A DNA stretch of 64,000 nucleotides from [Clostridium] saccharolyticum WM1 (GCF_000144625.1 NC_014376.1:1364001-1428000), one strand, 5' to 3'. Shown: positions 41,730-51,093, counted from the stretch's first letter. Numbers and translations: made by a program. The notes: generated by a model not told the origin, from the letters alone.

Positions 41730-44282
41730 ATGGGGAAACATAAGAAGAAGCGCAAAAGTCCATGGTCCATATTTTTTCGGCCGATTAAAGCTATTCTTTT
41801 TGTATTTCTGGGGATTATGGTTTTGGGATGCCTTGCAGGGGGCGTGGTATTTTTAAAATACCAGAATGAAATCATGGCCTGCAAGGAAAAGGCGGATTCC
41901 ATAATGAGCAAGACGGTGAAGACTGATTTCTCCCAGCCGACGGACACGAGGATCTATGATTCTGCCGGAGGTTTAATAGGAACCATTAACTCCGGCCACT
42001 ATGAATACGTCCCGATTTCGGGGATTAGCAAAAACCTTCAGAATGCTTATATCGCACAGGAGGACAGACGTTTTTATAAACATCATGGGATTGATTACAA
42101 AGGCCTGATGCGTGCAGGCGTAGTATACATAAAGAACAAGGGTGCCATCACTCAGGGCGGAAGCACCATCACCCAGCAGGTGATTAAGAACACCTATCTG
42201 ACCCAGGAGAAGACCTTCCAGAGAAAGCTGACGGAATTTTTCGCTGCTCCCCGCATGGAGGAAAAATATTCCAAGTCAGACATTCTGGAATTTTACTGCA
42301 ATACCAATTTCTTTGCCAACCGGTGCTATGGAGTATCTGAAGCCAGCCGCTATTATTTTGATAAGGAAGCAAAGGACCTTACCGTCTGGGAGGCAGCCAC
42401 CCTGGCAGGCATCAGCAATAACCCGTCCAAATATGACCCGGTCGCCCATCCGGAAACCTCAAAAAAGAAAAGGGACCAGGTCATCGACAATATGGCTCTA
42501 TGCAAGTTTATTACGGAAGAGGAAAAGGACAATGCCAAGGCACAGCCATTGACGGTAGCGAAGATCTATGAGCCGGGAACAAAGGAAAATTATCTGACAA
42601 GCTATGCCATACACTGCGCTGCCATGGAATTAATGAAAAATGACGGATTTGCTTTCCAGTATGTGTTTCATAACCAGGCTTCTTATGATTCCTACAAGGA
42701 GCAGTACCAGGAGCTTTATCAGGCAAAGAGCGATATGATCCGCAACGGAGGATTTGAAATACATACCAGTCTGGAAACCAATATCCAGAATACTCTCCAG
42801 GGAACCATTGACGAACGTTTGAAAGGCTTTAAGGATCTCCAGGAAAACGGTAAGTTTGCCTTACAGGGGGCGGCGGTGTGCATCGACAATCAGACCGGAT
42901 ATGTGGTGGCCATTGTAGGCGGCCGGGGGACTGATGACGAGTACAACCGGGGATTTTTAAGCAGACGGCAGCCAGGATCTACCATAAAGCCGCTGATTGA
43001 CTATGCGCCTGCCTTTGAAACCGGGTATTATTATCCTTCCAGACTGGTGAATGACCACCTGTTTGACAAAGGTCCTAAAAACAGCGGAGGCAGCTATTAT
43101 GGTAACGTTTCTGTAAGAGAAGCATTAAACCGCAGTTTAAATACGGTGGCCTGGCAGGTGCTGGGGGACATTGGTGTCAATACGGGCATCGGTTATCTGG
43201 GAAAGATGCACTTTGCAGGCTTAAGTTATTTAGATAACGGAAACAGCAGCATGAGCATCGGAGGTTTTACAGAAGGCGCCAGAGTGGTGGATATGGCAAA
43301 GGGGTACTCTGTCCTGGCAAATAAAGGGATGTACAGCAACAATACCTGTATTGTCAGCCTGCAAAGCCAGTATGACGGTGAAATATATAATGGAAACCAG
43401 GCAGATGAAAGAATATTTACGGAAGATACCGCTTATATGATCACGGATGTGTTAAAAGGCACCCTGGAAAAGCCTTACGGTACGGGCTATGGTCTGGGGC
43501 TTGGCATACCGGCTGCAGGGAAGACAGGAACCACCAACAGCAATAAGGATACCTGGTTCTGCGGTTATACAAAGCATTATACCACGGCTGTCTGGGTGGG
43601 ATATGATACGCCCAAGGCCATGCCCGGAGTTTATGGGAAAACCTATTCGGGAAGAATCTGGCATGATTTTATGGCAGAGATAAACAACGGGCTTCCGGTC
43701 CAGGATTGGGATATGCCTGCAACGGTTTCCCTTTGGAATGTAGATTCCAGAGGAGAAAAAACAGATGCTGCAACAGGAAATAAGGACCTGTTTTCCTCTG
43801 TGGCAGAGTCTGCGGCCAGATCCGATGGCAGTAAATGGAAGGAAGAGGAAGAACGGAAAAAGCTGGAATCCCAGGTGCAGAAAGACTTGGAGGCTTCTCA
43901 GCAGGCCAGACAGTCAGTGGAACAGGCGGCAGCCTCTCTCCAGTCCCTGATCGGGGAATTAGCTGCTTTAAGCCATCGGGACAGTTCTACAGAAGAAAAA
44001 ATCAGCACTGCCTACGGTCTCTTAGATCAGTTGGCTGGAACGGAATTTTATGAAGGGTTGAAGAGTCAGCTTGATGGAGCGGCAGATCATGCCTCATCCC
44101 TTCCGAAACAGGAGGATTCTGCAGGGAAGCCACAGGAGATCGGTCCGGGTGTTACAAAGCCCAGAGAGACCACTGCCCCTGTTTTCCCTGGGGATTTTGA
44201 TCCGGATGAGGATGTTGACTCCGGCATTGGGCCGGGCGGTCCTGATTCCACAGTGGAAGCGGTAGGGCCGGGAATGGAATAG
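41730..44282 (+). CDS. Class A penicillin-binding protein (PBP1A family)
   Basis: This bifunctional peptidoglycan synthase of 850 aa is anchored by one N-terminal transmembrane helix after a basic cytoplasmic tail (MGKHKKKRKSPW). The GT51 glycosyltransferase shows AQEDRRFYKHHGIDYKG and QGGSTITQQVIKNTYL. The transpeptidase has PGSTIKPLIDY (SxxK), SLNTVA (SxN) and GKTGTTNSNKD (KTG). The last about 150 residues form a charged, coiled-coil-like and Pro/Gly-rich tail (WKEEEERKKLESQVQ, then FDPDEDVDSGIGPGG). ATG 41730 is used behind AAAGGAGG; an upstream in-frame start at 41607 lies in the repeat. The tail length exceeds that of minimal PBP1 enzymes. Confidence 0.95.
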   Translation: MGKHKKKRKSPWSIFFRPIKAILFVFLGIMVLGCLAGGVVFLKYQNEIMACKEKADSIMSKTVKTDFSQPTDTRIYDSAGGLIGTINSGHYEYVPISGISKNLQNAYIAQEDRRFYKHHGIDYKGLMRAGVVYIKNKGAITQGGSTITQQVIKNTYLTQEKTFQRKLTEFFAAPRMEEKYSKSDILEFYCNTNFFANRCYGVSEASRYYFDKEAKDLTVWEAATLAGISNNPSKYDPVAHPETSKKKRDQVIDNMALCKFITEEEKDNAKAQPLTVAKIYEPGTKENYLTSYAIHCAAMELMKNDGFAFQYVFHNQASYDSYKEQYQELYQAKSDMIRNGGFEIHTSLETNIQNTLQGTIDERLKGFKDLQENGKFALQGAAVCIDNQTGYVVAIVGGRGTDDEYNRGFLSRRQPGSTIKPLIDYAPAFETGYYYPSRLVNDHLFDKGPKNSGGSYYGNVSVREALNRSLNTVAWQVLGDIGVNTGIGYLGKMHFAGLSYLDNGNSSMSIGGFTEGARVVDMAKGYSVLANKGMYSNNTCIVSLQSQYDGEIYNGNQADERIFTEDTAYMITDVLKGTLEKPYGTGYGLGLGIPAAGKTGTTNSNKDTWFCGYTKHYTTAVWVGYDTPKAMPGVYGKTYSGRIWHDFMAEINNGLPVQDWDMPATVSLWNVDSRGEKTDAATGNKDLFSSVAESAARSDGSKWKEEEERKKLESQVQKDLEASQQARQSVEQAAASLQSLIGELAALSHRDSSTEEKISTAYGLLDQLAGTEFYEGLKSQLDGAADHASSLPKQEDSAGKPQEIGPGVTKPRETTAPVFPGDFDPDEDVDSGIGPGGPDSTVEAVGPGME

Positions 44283-44628
44283 AAAGAAAAGCATATTAGG
44301 GGTTGCTTTTTATGGCAGTAACTGTTATCCTTAATTAGGAAAAACATTAAGAAAGGAAGTGAACCAGAGTGGAAGGTCGAAGTCAAAAGATGGAAGCAGA
44401 TAATGATCATAGGCGTAAGGCAGTGAAGGCGGAATCCGGTACTTGGGGTCTGCTCTGGTATCGCTGCCGTTAAAAGAGAAACGTTCTCTGCGTTTATGAT
44501 AGCCATGGATTACAGACCAGTTCTGTAATTATGGCTATTTTGCGTTGCCGGAAGTTCCGGCAGGGCAGTAAGGATTCTGGTTCCATATTCACCGCGACAA
44601 AAAAAGGTTCATATGGAGGAAGAGTAAA
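44283..44628 (+). promoter_or_regulatory. Structured leader of mgtE
   Basis: About 345 bases separate the PBP stop from mgtE. They contain a possible GTG-started ORF with ribosome binding site (44369-44473), the small hairpin AGAGAA-ACG-TTCTCT (44476-44490) and a strong one in which ATAGCCAT-GG-ATTACAGA pairs with TCTGTAAT-T-ATGGCTAT (about 44499-44540), followed by TTTT. The layout looks like a regulated leader ending in a terminator, as Mg2+ transporter genes often have. It does not match the M-box core. Confidence 0.5.
44369..44473 (+). CDS. Possible 34-codon leader ORF before mgtE
   Basis: GTG at 44369, preceded by AAAGGAAG, opens a frame of 34 codons ending at TAA 44471-44473. The peptide is charged at first (EGRSQKMEADNDHRRKAV) and ends WGLLWYRCR. 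Its stop lies just before the two hairpins of the leader, the position expected for a translation-coupled attenuator. No homologue is recognised. It may be a chance ORF. Confidence 0.3.
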   Translation: MEGRSQKMEADNDHRRKAVKAESGTWGLLWYRCR

Positions 44629-45978
44629 ATGCAGGAAAATTACAATATGGAAGAGCTGATGGAGCTGGCTGACAGCCGTCAGTTCCGAAAGCTGAAGGAT
44701 GTGCTGATGGAGTTCAATGAAGTGGATATTGCGGCTTACATTGAAGCTTTGGACTGGGAAAAAACAGTGGTGGTATTTCGGATGCTTCCCAAGGAAATGG
44801 CCAGCGATGTGTTCGCATGCCTGGAGGTGGAGAAGCAGAAGCATATTATTAACAGTATTACAGATCATGAATTGGGAACAATCATAGAAGATTTGTTTGT
44901 AGATGATGCGGTGGATATGCTGGAGGAGCTGCCTGCCAGTGTGGTAAAAAGGGTGCTGCAGAATGCAGCTCCTGATACCAGAAAGCTGATCAACCAGTTT
45001 TTAAACTATCCGGAAAACAGCGCCGGAAGTATTATGACGGCAGAATATGTGGGGCTGAAGAAAACCATGACCGTTGCCCAGGCCTTTGACTATATCAGAA
45101 AGAATGGAATCGATAAGGAAACCATTTATACCTGCTATGTGATGGATGCCACAAGAAGGCTGGAGGGAGTGGTCACGGTCAAGGATTTACTGATGAACCC
45201 CTATGAAGTTGCTATCGGCGATATCATGGATACTCATGTAATAAAAGCCGTCACAACAGAAGACCAGGAGGAGGTAGCCGACAGCTTCCGGAAATACGGC
45301 CTTTTGAGCCTGCCTGTGGTGGATCACGAAGACCGTCTGGTAGGAATCGTTACGGTTGATGACGTTGTGGATGTTATGGAACAGGAGGCCACAGAGGACT
45401 TTGAGAAAATGGCAGCTATGCTCCCCAGCGAGAAACCCTATTTAAAGACCAGCGTATTCCAGCTGGCGAAAAACAGGATTATGTGGCTTCTTGTCCTGAT
45501 GATCAGCAGCATGGTGACAGGAGGAATTCTGTCAAGATATGAGGCAGCCTTTGCGGTGATCCCACTGCTTGTAACCTTTATCCCCATGCTGACGGATACC
45601 GGCGGCAATGCCGGCAGCCAGAGCAGCACCATGATCATCCGGGGAATGGCCGTGGGAGAGATCGAAACAAGAGATATTTTCCGCGTGGTTTTAAAGGAAC
45701 TTAAGGTGGCTCTCCTTGTAGGTGTGATCCTGGGGCTTGTGAATTATGTCCGGCTGATCCTTCTTTATCCAGGGCAGGAAATGCTTTGCCTGACTGTTGT
45801 ACTGAGCCTTTTGGTCACCGTTATTCTGGCAAAGACCATCGGCGGAGTTCTACCCATTGCAGCCAAGGTGTTTCATATGGATCCGGCCATTATGGCGGCT
45901 CCCCTCATTACCACCATTGTGGATGCGTTCAGCCTGATCATATATTTCCAGTTGGCATGCAGGCTCCTGGGATTATAA
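44629..45978 (+). CDS. mgtE: Magnesium transporter MgtE
   Basis: This 449-aa dimeric Mg2+ channel has an MgtE_N superhelical domain (about 5-125: DIAAYIEALDWEKTVVVFRMLP), two CBS domains (about 130-250, with GSIMTAEYVGLK and DIMDTHVIKAVTT) and five C-terminal transmembrane helices with the pore-lining segment TDTGGNAGSQSSTMIIRGMA. The cytosolic domains sense Mg2+ and close the pore. AGGAAGAG precedes the ATG. Transcription is probably controlled by the long structured leader. Confidence 0.96.
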   Translation: MQENYNMEELMELADSRQFRKLKDVLMEFNEVDIAAYIEALDWEKTVVVFRMLPKEMASDVFACLEVEKQKHIINSITDHELGTIIEDLFVDDAVDMLEELPASVVKRVLQNAAPDTRKLINQFLNYPENSAGSIMTAEYVGLKKTMTVAQAFDYIRKNGIDKETIYTCYVMDATRRLEGVVTVKDLLMNPYEVAIGDIMDTHVIKAVTTEDQEEVADSFRKYGLLSLPVVDHEDRLVGIVTVDDVVDVMEQEATEDFEKMAAMLPSEKPYLKTSVFQLAKNRIMWLLVLMISSMVTGGILSRYEAAFAVIPLLVTFIPMLTDTGGNAGSQSSTMIIRGMAVGEIETRDIFRVVLKELKVALLVGVILGLVNYVRLILLYPGQEMLCLTVVLSLLVTVILAKTIGGVLPIAAKVFHMDPAIMAAPLITTIVDAFSLIIYFQLACRLLGL

Positions 45979-46004
45979 TTGCACCGGAAATTTCTGGGAA
46001 ATCA

Positions 46005-46033
46005 TTGTTTTTTCCGGTGGTTCGTTATATAAT
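46005..46033 (+). promoter_or_regulatory. Sigma-A promoter of gltX
   Basis: TTGTTT (46005-46010), 17 bases and TATAAT (46028-46033). The -35 lies inside an inverted repeat (CACCGGAAA near 45983 with TTTCCGGTG near 46012) that may also end mgtE transcripts. Confidence 0.6.
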
Positions 46034-46104
46034 GTTCTATACGGCTTGGGCAGATTTTCCTTTTTCTAGCCCATACGAGAAAGAAAATATAGGAGTGTGT
46101 TCAC

Positions 46105-47565
46105 ATGAGCAAAATAAGAACAAGATACGCACCGAGCCCTACAGGCCGTATGCATGTAGGGAACTTAAGAACTGCATTATATGCTTACCTGATTGCAAAA
46201 CACGAAGGCGGCGATTTCCTTCTGCGCATCGAGGATACGGATCAGGAGCGTTTTGTGGAAGGTGCTGTCGAGATTATTTATAGAACCTTAAAAGAAACAG
46301 GGCTTAACCATGACGAAGGTCCGGACAAGGATGGCGGCGTAGGTCCTTATGTACAGAGTGAGCGACAGGCCTCCGGCATTTATCTGGAATATGCGAAAAA
46401 GCTGGTGGAAAAAGGAGAGGCTTATTACTGCTTCTGTTCCCAGGAAAGACTGGATTCCCTTAAAAAAACTGTGGAAGGCCAGGAGATCATGACTTATGAC
46501 AAGCACTGCCTTCATCTTTCCAGAGAAGAGGTAGAAGCCAATCTGGCGGCAGGAATGCCTTATGTCATCCGCCAGAACAATCCTACCGAAGGAACCACTG
46601 CCTTTCATGATGAGATATACGGGGACATCTCCGTGGACAACTCGGAGCTTGATGATATGGTTCTGATCAAATCCGACGGATTCCCCACTTATAATTTTGC
46701 AAACGTGGTGGATGATCATCTTATGGGGATAACCCACGTAGTACGGGGGAACGAATATTTATCTTCCTCACCCAAGTACAACCGCCTTTATCACGCCTTT
46801 GGCTGGGAGGTTCCGGTATATGTTCATTGTCCGCTGATCACCAATGAAGAGCACAAGAAGCTGAGCAAGAGAAGCGGCCATTCCTCCTATGAGGACCTGA
46901 TCCTGCAGGGCTTTATTTCCCAGGCTGTTGTGAATTATGTGGCTCTTTTAGGCTGGTCCCCTGTAGGCAACCAGGAGATCTTCTCTCTGGATGAACTGAT
47001 AAAGGAGTTTGACTATCACAATATCAGCAAATCCCCGGCTGTTTTTGACATGACAAAGCTGCGCTGGATGAACGGCGAATATATGAAAGCCATGGACTTT
47101 GACCAGTTTTATGAACTGGCTGAGCCTTATTTAAAGGATGTGATCAAGAAGGATCTGGATTTAAAGAAGATCGCTGCCATGGTAAAGACAAGGATCGAGG
47201 TATTTCCGGATATAGCAGATCACATTGACTTTTTTGAGACTCTGCCGGAATACGATACTGCCATGTACACCAATAAGAAAATGAAGACTGGCATCGAAAG
47301 TTCCCTTGGCTTACTGCAGGATGTGATTCCCATCCTGGAAGCCCAGGAGGATTACAGCAATGATGCTTTGTACGAGACACTTTCAAAATATGTTTCCGAA
47401 AAGGGGTATAAAACCGGATTTGTTATGTGGCCCATTCGTACAGCGGTTTCCGGTAAGCAGATGACACCGGCAGGAGCTACTGAGATTATGGAAGTCCTGG
47501 GTAAGGAAGAATCCCTCATAAGAATAAGAAAGGGAATCCAGCTTTTAAGCAATGGGGCTCAATAG
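46105..47565 (+). CDS. gltX: Glutamyl-tRNA synthetase
   Basis: This class I synthetase of 486 aa charges tRNA-Glu. It has [21 protein letters not shown] (HIGH motif), the [14 protein letters not shown] segment and KKLSKRSG as its KMSKS loop. The length is normal for a bacterial GluRS. The start is behind AGGAGTG. A terminator follows, so it is a single-gene unit. Confidence 0.97.
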   Translation: MSKIRTRYAPSPTGRMHVGNLRTALYAYLIAKHEGGDFLLRIEDTDQERFVEGAVEIIYRTLKETGLNHDEGPDKDGGVGPYVQSERQASGIYLEYAKKLVEKGEAYYCFCSQERLDSLKKTVEGQEIMTYDKHCLHLSREEVEANLAAGMPYVIRQNNPTEGTTAFHDEIYGDISVDNSELDDMVLIKSDGFPTYNFANVVDDHLMGITHVVRGNEYLSSSPKYNRLYHAFGWEVPVYVHCPLITNEEHKKLSKRSGHSSYEDLILQGFISQAVVNYVALLGWSPVGNQEIFSLDELIKEFDYHNISKSPAVFDMTKLRWMNGEYMKAMDFDQFYELAEPYLKDVIKKDLDLKKIAAMVKTRIEVFPDIADHIDFFETLPEYDTAMYTNKKMKTGIESSLGLLQDVIPILEAQEDYSNDALYETLSKYVSEKGYKTGFVMWPIRTAVSGKQMTPAGATEIMEVLGKEESLIRIRKGIQLLSNGAQ

Positions 47566-47580
47566 GTTATAATAATAGAA

Positions 47581-47615
47581 GCAGAGGCTCCGGCTTTGAC
47601 CGGACCCCTGCTTTT
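47581..47615 (+). terminator. Terminator after gltX
   Basis: GCAG-A-GG-C-TCCGG pairs with CCGGA-CC-CC-TGC (imperfect), followed by TTTTCTT. Confidence 0.7.
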
Positions 47616-47681
47616 CTTATAGCCTGGTCCGGACTTTGCAGGAAATGGCAGACTGAGGCATTCGGGCTGAAGGAAGCAGGT

Positions 47682-48053
47682 TATGAGCATATCCGCTTGA
47701 TTCCTTGGGAGGCCAAGGTTGAAAGTAAGCGTCTTTCAACCTTAAGTTGTGAATCAACTGGATATGCAGGCATATCCGCTTGATTTCTTAGGAGACCAAG
47801 GTTGAAAGAAAAGCGTCTTTCAACCTTAAGTTATGAATCAACTGGATATGCAGGCATATCCGCTTGATTTCTTAGGAGACCAAGGTTGAAAGAAAAGCGT
47901 CTTTCAACCTTAAGTTATAAATCAACTGGATATGCAGGCATATCCGCTTGATTCTTTGGGAGACCAAGGTTGAAAGAAAAGCGTCTTTCAACCTTAAGTT
48001 ATGAATCAACTGGATATGCAGGCATATCCGCTTGATTCTTTGGGAGACAAATT
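47682..48053 (+). repeat. Family 2 repeat array, four tandem 83-84 bp units before the helicase gene
   Basis: Repeat boundaries CCAAGG fall at 47713, 47796, 47880 and 47964; a partial unit precedes and another (ACAAATTATGAAAG) runs into the helicase start. Each unit has an 11-bp perfect stem, AAGGTTGAAAG with CTTTCAACCTT, and a second stem, GGATATGC-AG-GCATATCC extended by AATCAA/TTGATT. Each unit carries a GGAG ribosome-binding-like site followed by TTG. The units are nearly identical, which suggests recent duplication or gene conversion. There are no unique spacers, so it is not a CRISPR array. Confidence 0.95.
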
Positions 48054-49898
48054 ATGAAAGAACGGGTTATATATGAGGGGGCGCAGAAGGAAGCGATCCT
48101 TCATCATCAGGGTCCCATGCTGGTCCTTGCCGGGCCGGGTTCAGGAAAGACCTTTACCATCACTCACCGGATATGCCACTTGATTAAAGAATACGGCGTG
48201 GACCCATCAAATATTTTGGTTATTACATTTACCAAGGCGGCTGCCAGGGAGATGAAGGAGCGCTTTGAGAGCCTTGTGGACGGCAGGCCGTCCGGGGTCA
48301 GCTTTGGAACCTTTCATGCCATATTTTTCCGTATCCTTAAATTTGCTTACCGGTATGATGCCGGCAGCATTGTGAGAGACGAGCAGAAGATCCGATACAT
48401 AAAAGAGGCCATGGATAAGTTCCAGGTGGAGGTGGAGGATGAGGCGGAATTCGTAACCTCCATCCTGTCGGAAATCAGCTCTGTAAAGGGGGATATGATC
48501 GACTTAAGCCATTATTATTCAAAAAACTGCTCGGAAGAAATATTTAAGCAGCTTTATCTGGAGTATGAAAACCGGCTTCGGAAGGCCAATCTCATTGACT
48601 TTGACGATATGATGGTGATGTGCTATGAATTATTTGTCCAGAGAAAAGACATTCTGGAAGCGTGGCAGAAAAAGTACCGGTACATCCTGGTGGATGAATT
48701 TCAGGATATCAACCGGGTGCAGTACGAAATCGTCCGGATGCTGGCAGCTCCGGAAAATAATCTGTTCATCGTAGGGGATGACGACCAGTCCATCTACCGT
48801 TTCCGGGGGGCAAAGCCGGAAATCATGCTGGGCTTTGAAAAGGATTATCCGGGGGCCAAAAAGGTTCTTTTAAATATAAATTTCAGGAGTACAAAAGAAA
48901 TTGTGGAGGCGGCGGGAAAGCTGATTGCCCATAATGAAATGCGCTTTCCCAAAAGGATCATTACGAAAAAAGGGACTGGAAAACCGGTGATCACAAGAGT
49001 ATGGCAGGATCCACAGGAGGAGACACTGGAAATTGTCCGGGAAATCATGGCTTATGCCAAGGCGGGATTTGACTGGCCGGATATGGCAGTCCTGTTCAGG
49101 ACAAATTTAGGCCCCAGACTGCTGATTGAAAAGCTTATGGAATTTAACATCCCTTTCTCCATGAAGGATTCTGTGCCCAATCTATACGATCATTGGATCG
49201 CAAAAAATATAATTTCTTATATCCATGTGGCCTCCGGGGATCTGACCAGAGCCAATGTGCTCCAGATCCTCAACCGGCCCAACCGTTACGTCAGCCGGGA
49301 TGCCGTCGAAACCAGTCCTGTGAGCTGGGAGGGGATAAAATCCTTTTACCAGGATAAGGGCTGGATGGTAGAAAGAATCGAGCAGCTGGAGTATGATTTG
49401 AAAATGATCAGGAATATGGCTCCGGTAGCCGCTGTAAACTATATCAGAAAGGCGGTGGGGTATGACGACTACATCAGGGAGTACGCCCAATACCGGAGGA
49501 TGAAGCCGGAGGAGCTATTGGAGGTATTAGACCAGCTTCAGGAAAGTGCAGCCGGTTATCTCACTTCGGAGGAATGGTTCCGCCATATGAAGGACTATGG
49601 GGAGGAGTTAAAAGCTCAGGCCCAGTCAGGAGAAGGAAGAGCCAGGGGGGTGGCCCTTATGACCATGCACAGTGCCAAAGGCCTGGAATACCGGATCGTC
49701 TATATTTTAGATGCCAATGAAGGCGTAACTCCTCACCATAAGGCAGTGCTTCCGGCAGATATGGAGGAGGAGAGGCGCATGTTTTATGTGGCAATGACAA
49801 GGCCGAAGGAAAGGCTTCATGTGAATTATGTACGGGAGAGGTACAGCAAAAAACAGGAGGTCTCCCGTTTTGTCCGGGAATATCTGGGACGGGAATAA
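48054..49898 (+). CDS. UvrD/PcrA-like superfamily 1 DNA helicase
   Basis: This ATP-dependent 3'-5' helicase of 614 aa is shorter than PcrA/UvrD (about 730). Motifs are AGPGSGKTFTITHRI (Walker A), FTKAAAREMKER (Ia), VDEFQDINRVQYE (II), VGDDDQSIYRFRGA (III), NINFRSTKEI (IV), TMHSAKGLEYRIVYI (V) and FYVAMTRPKERLHV (VI). The ribosome binding site GGGAG (48042-48046) and the ATG lie within the last partial unit of the family 2 repeat. It probably acts in repair or in removing blocks to replication. It is not in an obvious operon. Confidence 0.93.
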   Translation: MKERVIYEGAQKEAILHHQGPMLVLAGPGSGKTFTITHRICHLIKEYGVDPSNILVITFTKAAAREMKERFESLVDGRPSGVSFGTFHAIFFRILKFAYRYDAGSIVRDEQKIRYIKEAMDKFQVEVEDEAEFVTSILSEISSVKGDMIDLSHYYSKNCSEEIFKQLYLEYENRLRKANLIDFDDMMVMCYELFVQRKDILEAWQKKYRYILVDEFQDINRVQYEIVRMLAAPENNLFIVGDDDQSIYRFRGAKPEIMLGFEKDYPGAKKVLLNINFRSTKEIVEAAGKLIAHNEMRFPKRIITKKGTGKPVITRVWQDPQEETLEIVREIMAYAKAGFDWPDMAVLFRTNLGPRLLIEKLMEFNIPFSMKDSVPNLYDHWIAKNIISYIHVASGDLTRANVLQILNRPNRYVSRDAVETSPVSWEGIKSFYQDKGWMVERIEQLEYDLKMIRNMAPVAAVNYIRKAVGYDDYIREYAQYRRMKPEELLEVLDQLQESAAGYLTSEEWFRHMKDYGEELKAQAQSGEGRARGVALMTMHSAKGLEYRIVYILDANEGVTPHHKAVLPADMEEERRMFYVAMTRPKERLHVNYVRERYSKKQEVSRFVREYLGRE

Positions 49899-49986
49899 GC
49901 AATAACCTGGGATAGCTCATTACACCCCATAGAATGGGGGGGTCTGCCTGGAGTGATTGACAGGAATTAAAGAAAGGAGAAGAAGA

Positions 49987-50511
49987 ATGAAGTCATGTAT
50001 CCACATATACTGCGGGGATGGAAAGGGAAAGACAACGGCTGCCCTGGGACTGGCCGTGCGTGCCTGCGGATGCGGGAAAAAGGTGCTTGTCACCCGTTTT
50101 TTAAAGAATGATCATTCCGGAGAGGTAAATGCATTCACCCGGCTTTCGGGCATCACGGTCACGCCCTGCGGGCAAAGCTTTGGCTTTTTCTCCAGAATGT
50201 CCCCTGATCAGAAAAAAGAAGCCGCAATCTATTACTCCCAGATGTTGGAATCAACCATAAACAAAGCGGTAACTGAAAATTTTGACCTGCTTGTACTAGA
50301 TGAGATCATGGCCGTGTGCAATTTCGGACTTGCAGAGGAACGCAGGGTTCTGGAGTTTCTTTCTTCACGGCCGGAAGGGCTTGAGGTTGTTCTTACAGGG
50401 AGAGATCCATCGGAAAAGCTTGTAGAAATGGCAGATTACGTATCCGAAATCAGAAAGGTAAAGCATCCCTACGACAGAGGAATTCCGGCAAGGCAGGGAA
50501 TTGAATATTAA
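49987..50511 (+). CDS. cobO: Cob(I)alamin adenosyltransferase, CobA/CobO type
   Basis: This 174-aa P-loop enzyme transfers adenosyl to cob(I)alamin. The Walker A is CGDGKGKTTAALGLAVRA and a Walker-B-like LLVLDEIMAVCNFGL follows. HPYDRGIPARQGIEY is the typical C-terminus. The start is ATG 49987 behind AAAGGAGA; 49957 in frame is too close to the previous gene. It would support B12-dependent enzymes. No other cobalamin genes are nearby. Confidence 0.93.
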   Translation: MKSCIHIYCGDGKGKTTAALGLAVRACGCGKKVLVTRFLKNDHSGEVNAFTRLSGITVTPCGQSFGFFSRMSPDQKKEAAIYYSQMLESTINKAVTENFDLLVLDEIMAVCNFGLAEERRVLEFLSSRPEGLEVVLTGRDPSEKLVEMADYVSEIRKVKHPYDRGIPARQGIEY

Positions 50512-50523
50512 AGACAAAATCCC

Positions 50524-50552
50524 TTGATTTTTGCCGTATAGTTTGATAGAGT
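50524..50552 (+). promoter_or_regulatory. Candidate promoter of the DUF1292 gene
   Basis: TTGATT (50524-50529), 17 bases and TAGAGT (50547-50552) lie about 60 bases before the start codon. The match is moderate. Confidence 0.4.
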
Positions 50553-50612
50553 GGAAACAGGTGCAATAAGAAAGCAACCTACAACTAGATTAAGAAAAAG
50601 AGAGGTATCAGG

Positions 50613-50957
50613 ATGGCACAGGATCCTAATTTAGAACGGGATGAGATGGAACCCCAGGAGGAAATGACAGTTACGCTGACCCTTGATGACGGATCAGAGC
50701 TGGAGTGCGTAGTACTTACCATTTTCACAGCAGGCGAAAGAGATTATATTGCACTGCTTCCTACGGATGGCCCTGAGGCGGAAGAGGGAGAAGTTTATCT
50801 GTATCGTTATTCTGAGAAGGAAGACGGACAGCCGAATCTTGAGAATATTGAAGATGACGAAGAATATGAAATCGTAGCAGATGCTTTTGATGAATTACTG
50901 GACGAAGCAGAATACGATGAGTTAGTAGGCGAAGACGAGGAACCAGATACCCCGTAG
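50613..50957 (+). CDS. DUF1292 acidic protein (YrzB family)
   Basis: This 114-aa, very acidic protein has the DUF1292 core VTLTLDDGSELECVVLTIFTAGERDYIALLP, then EVYLYRYSE and a Glu/Asp-rich C-terminus. Family members (B. subtilis YrzB) usually stand near yrrK/yrrL and have no clear function. AAGAGAGG precedes the ATG. It is a single gene with its own weak promoter; a terminator lies about 100 bases downstream. Confidence 0.9.
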   Translation: MAQDPNLERDEMEPQEEMTVTLTLDDGSELECVVLTIFTAGERDYIALLPTDGPEAEEGEVYLYRYSEKEDGQPNLENIEDDEEYEIVADAFDELLDEAEYDELVGEDEEPDTP

Positions 50958-51052
50958 CAAGACAGGGGCTATGACCCTTGGGGCATTGGCCTGATGCAGG
51001 TATGCTACCAACCCTGCGCATGGTTCTTTGCTGGCAGAAATAAACCGAGAAA

Positions 51053-51093
51053 AAGCCGGGGCAGGTCCTTTTTAAGGGACTGGTCCCGGTTTT
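51053..51093 (+). terminator. Terminator downstream of the DUF1292 gene
   Basis: CCGGG..AGGTCC pairs with GGGACT..CCCGG followed by TTTTAAAA. The 95 bases between the stop codon and this hairpin contain further small hairpins (GCAGG/CCTGC) but no recognised RNA class. Confidence 0.75.

Noticed and set aside
44283..44628. M-box (ykoK) magnesium riboswitch
   Set aside because: The expected core (GTTAGGTGAGGCTCC, GCTGCC, then ATGTCGAAAGACGCCAATGG) is not present; only a generic GCTGCC fragment occurs. It is kept as an unclassified leader.
47682..48053. CRISPR array
   Set aside because: Units repeat along their full 84 bases with no variable spacers, each unit is internally palindromic, and no cas genes are present.
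50958..51052. SRP, 6S or riboswitch RNA downstream of DUF1292
   Set aside because: Several small hairpins occur, but no diagnostic motif of any known class could be matched and no promoter is close.
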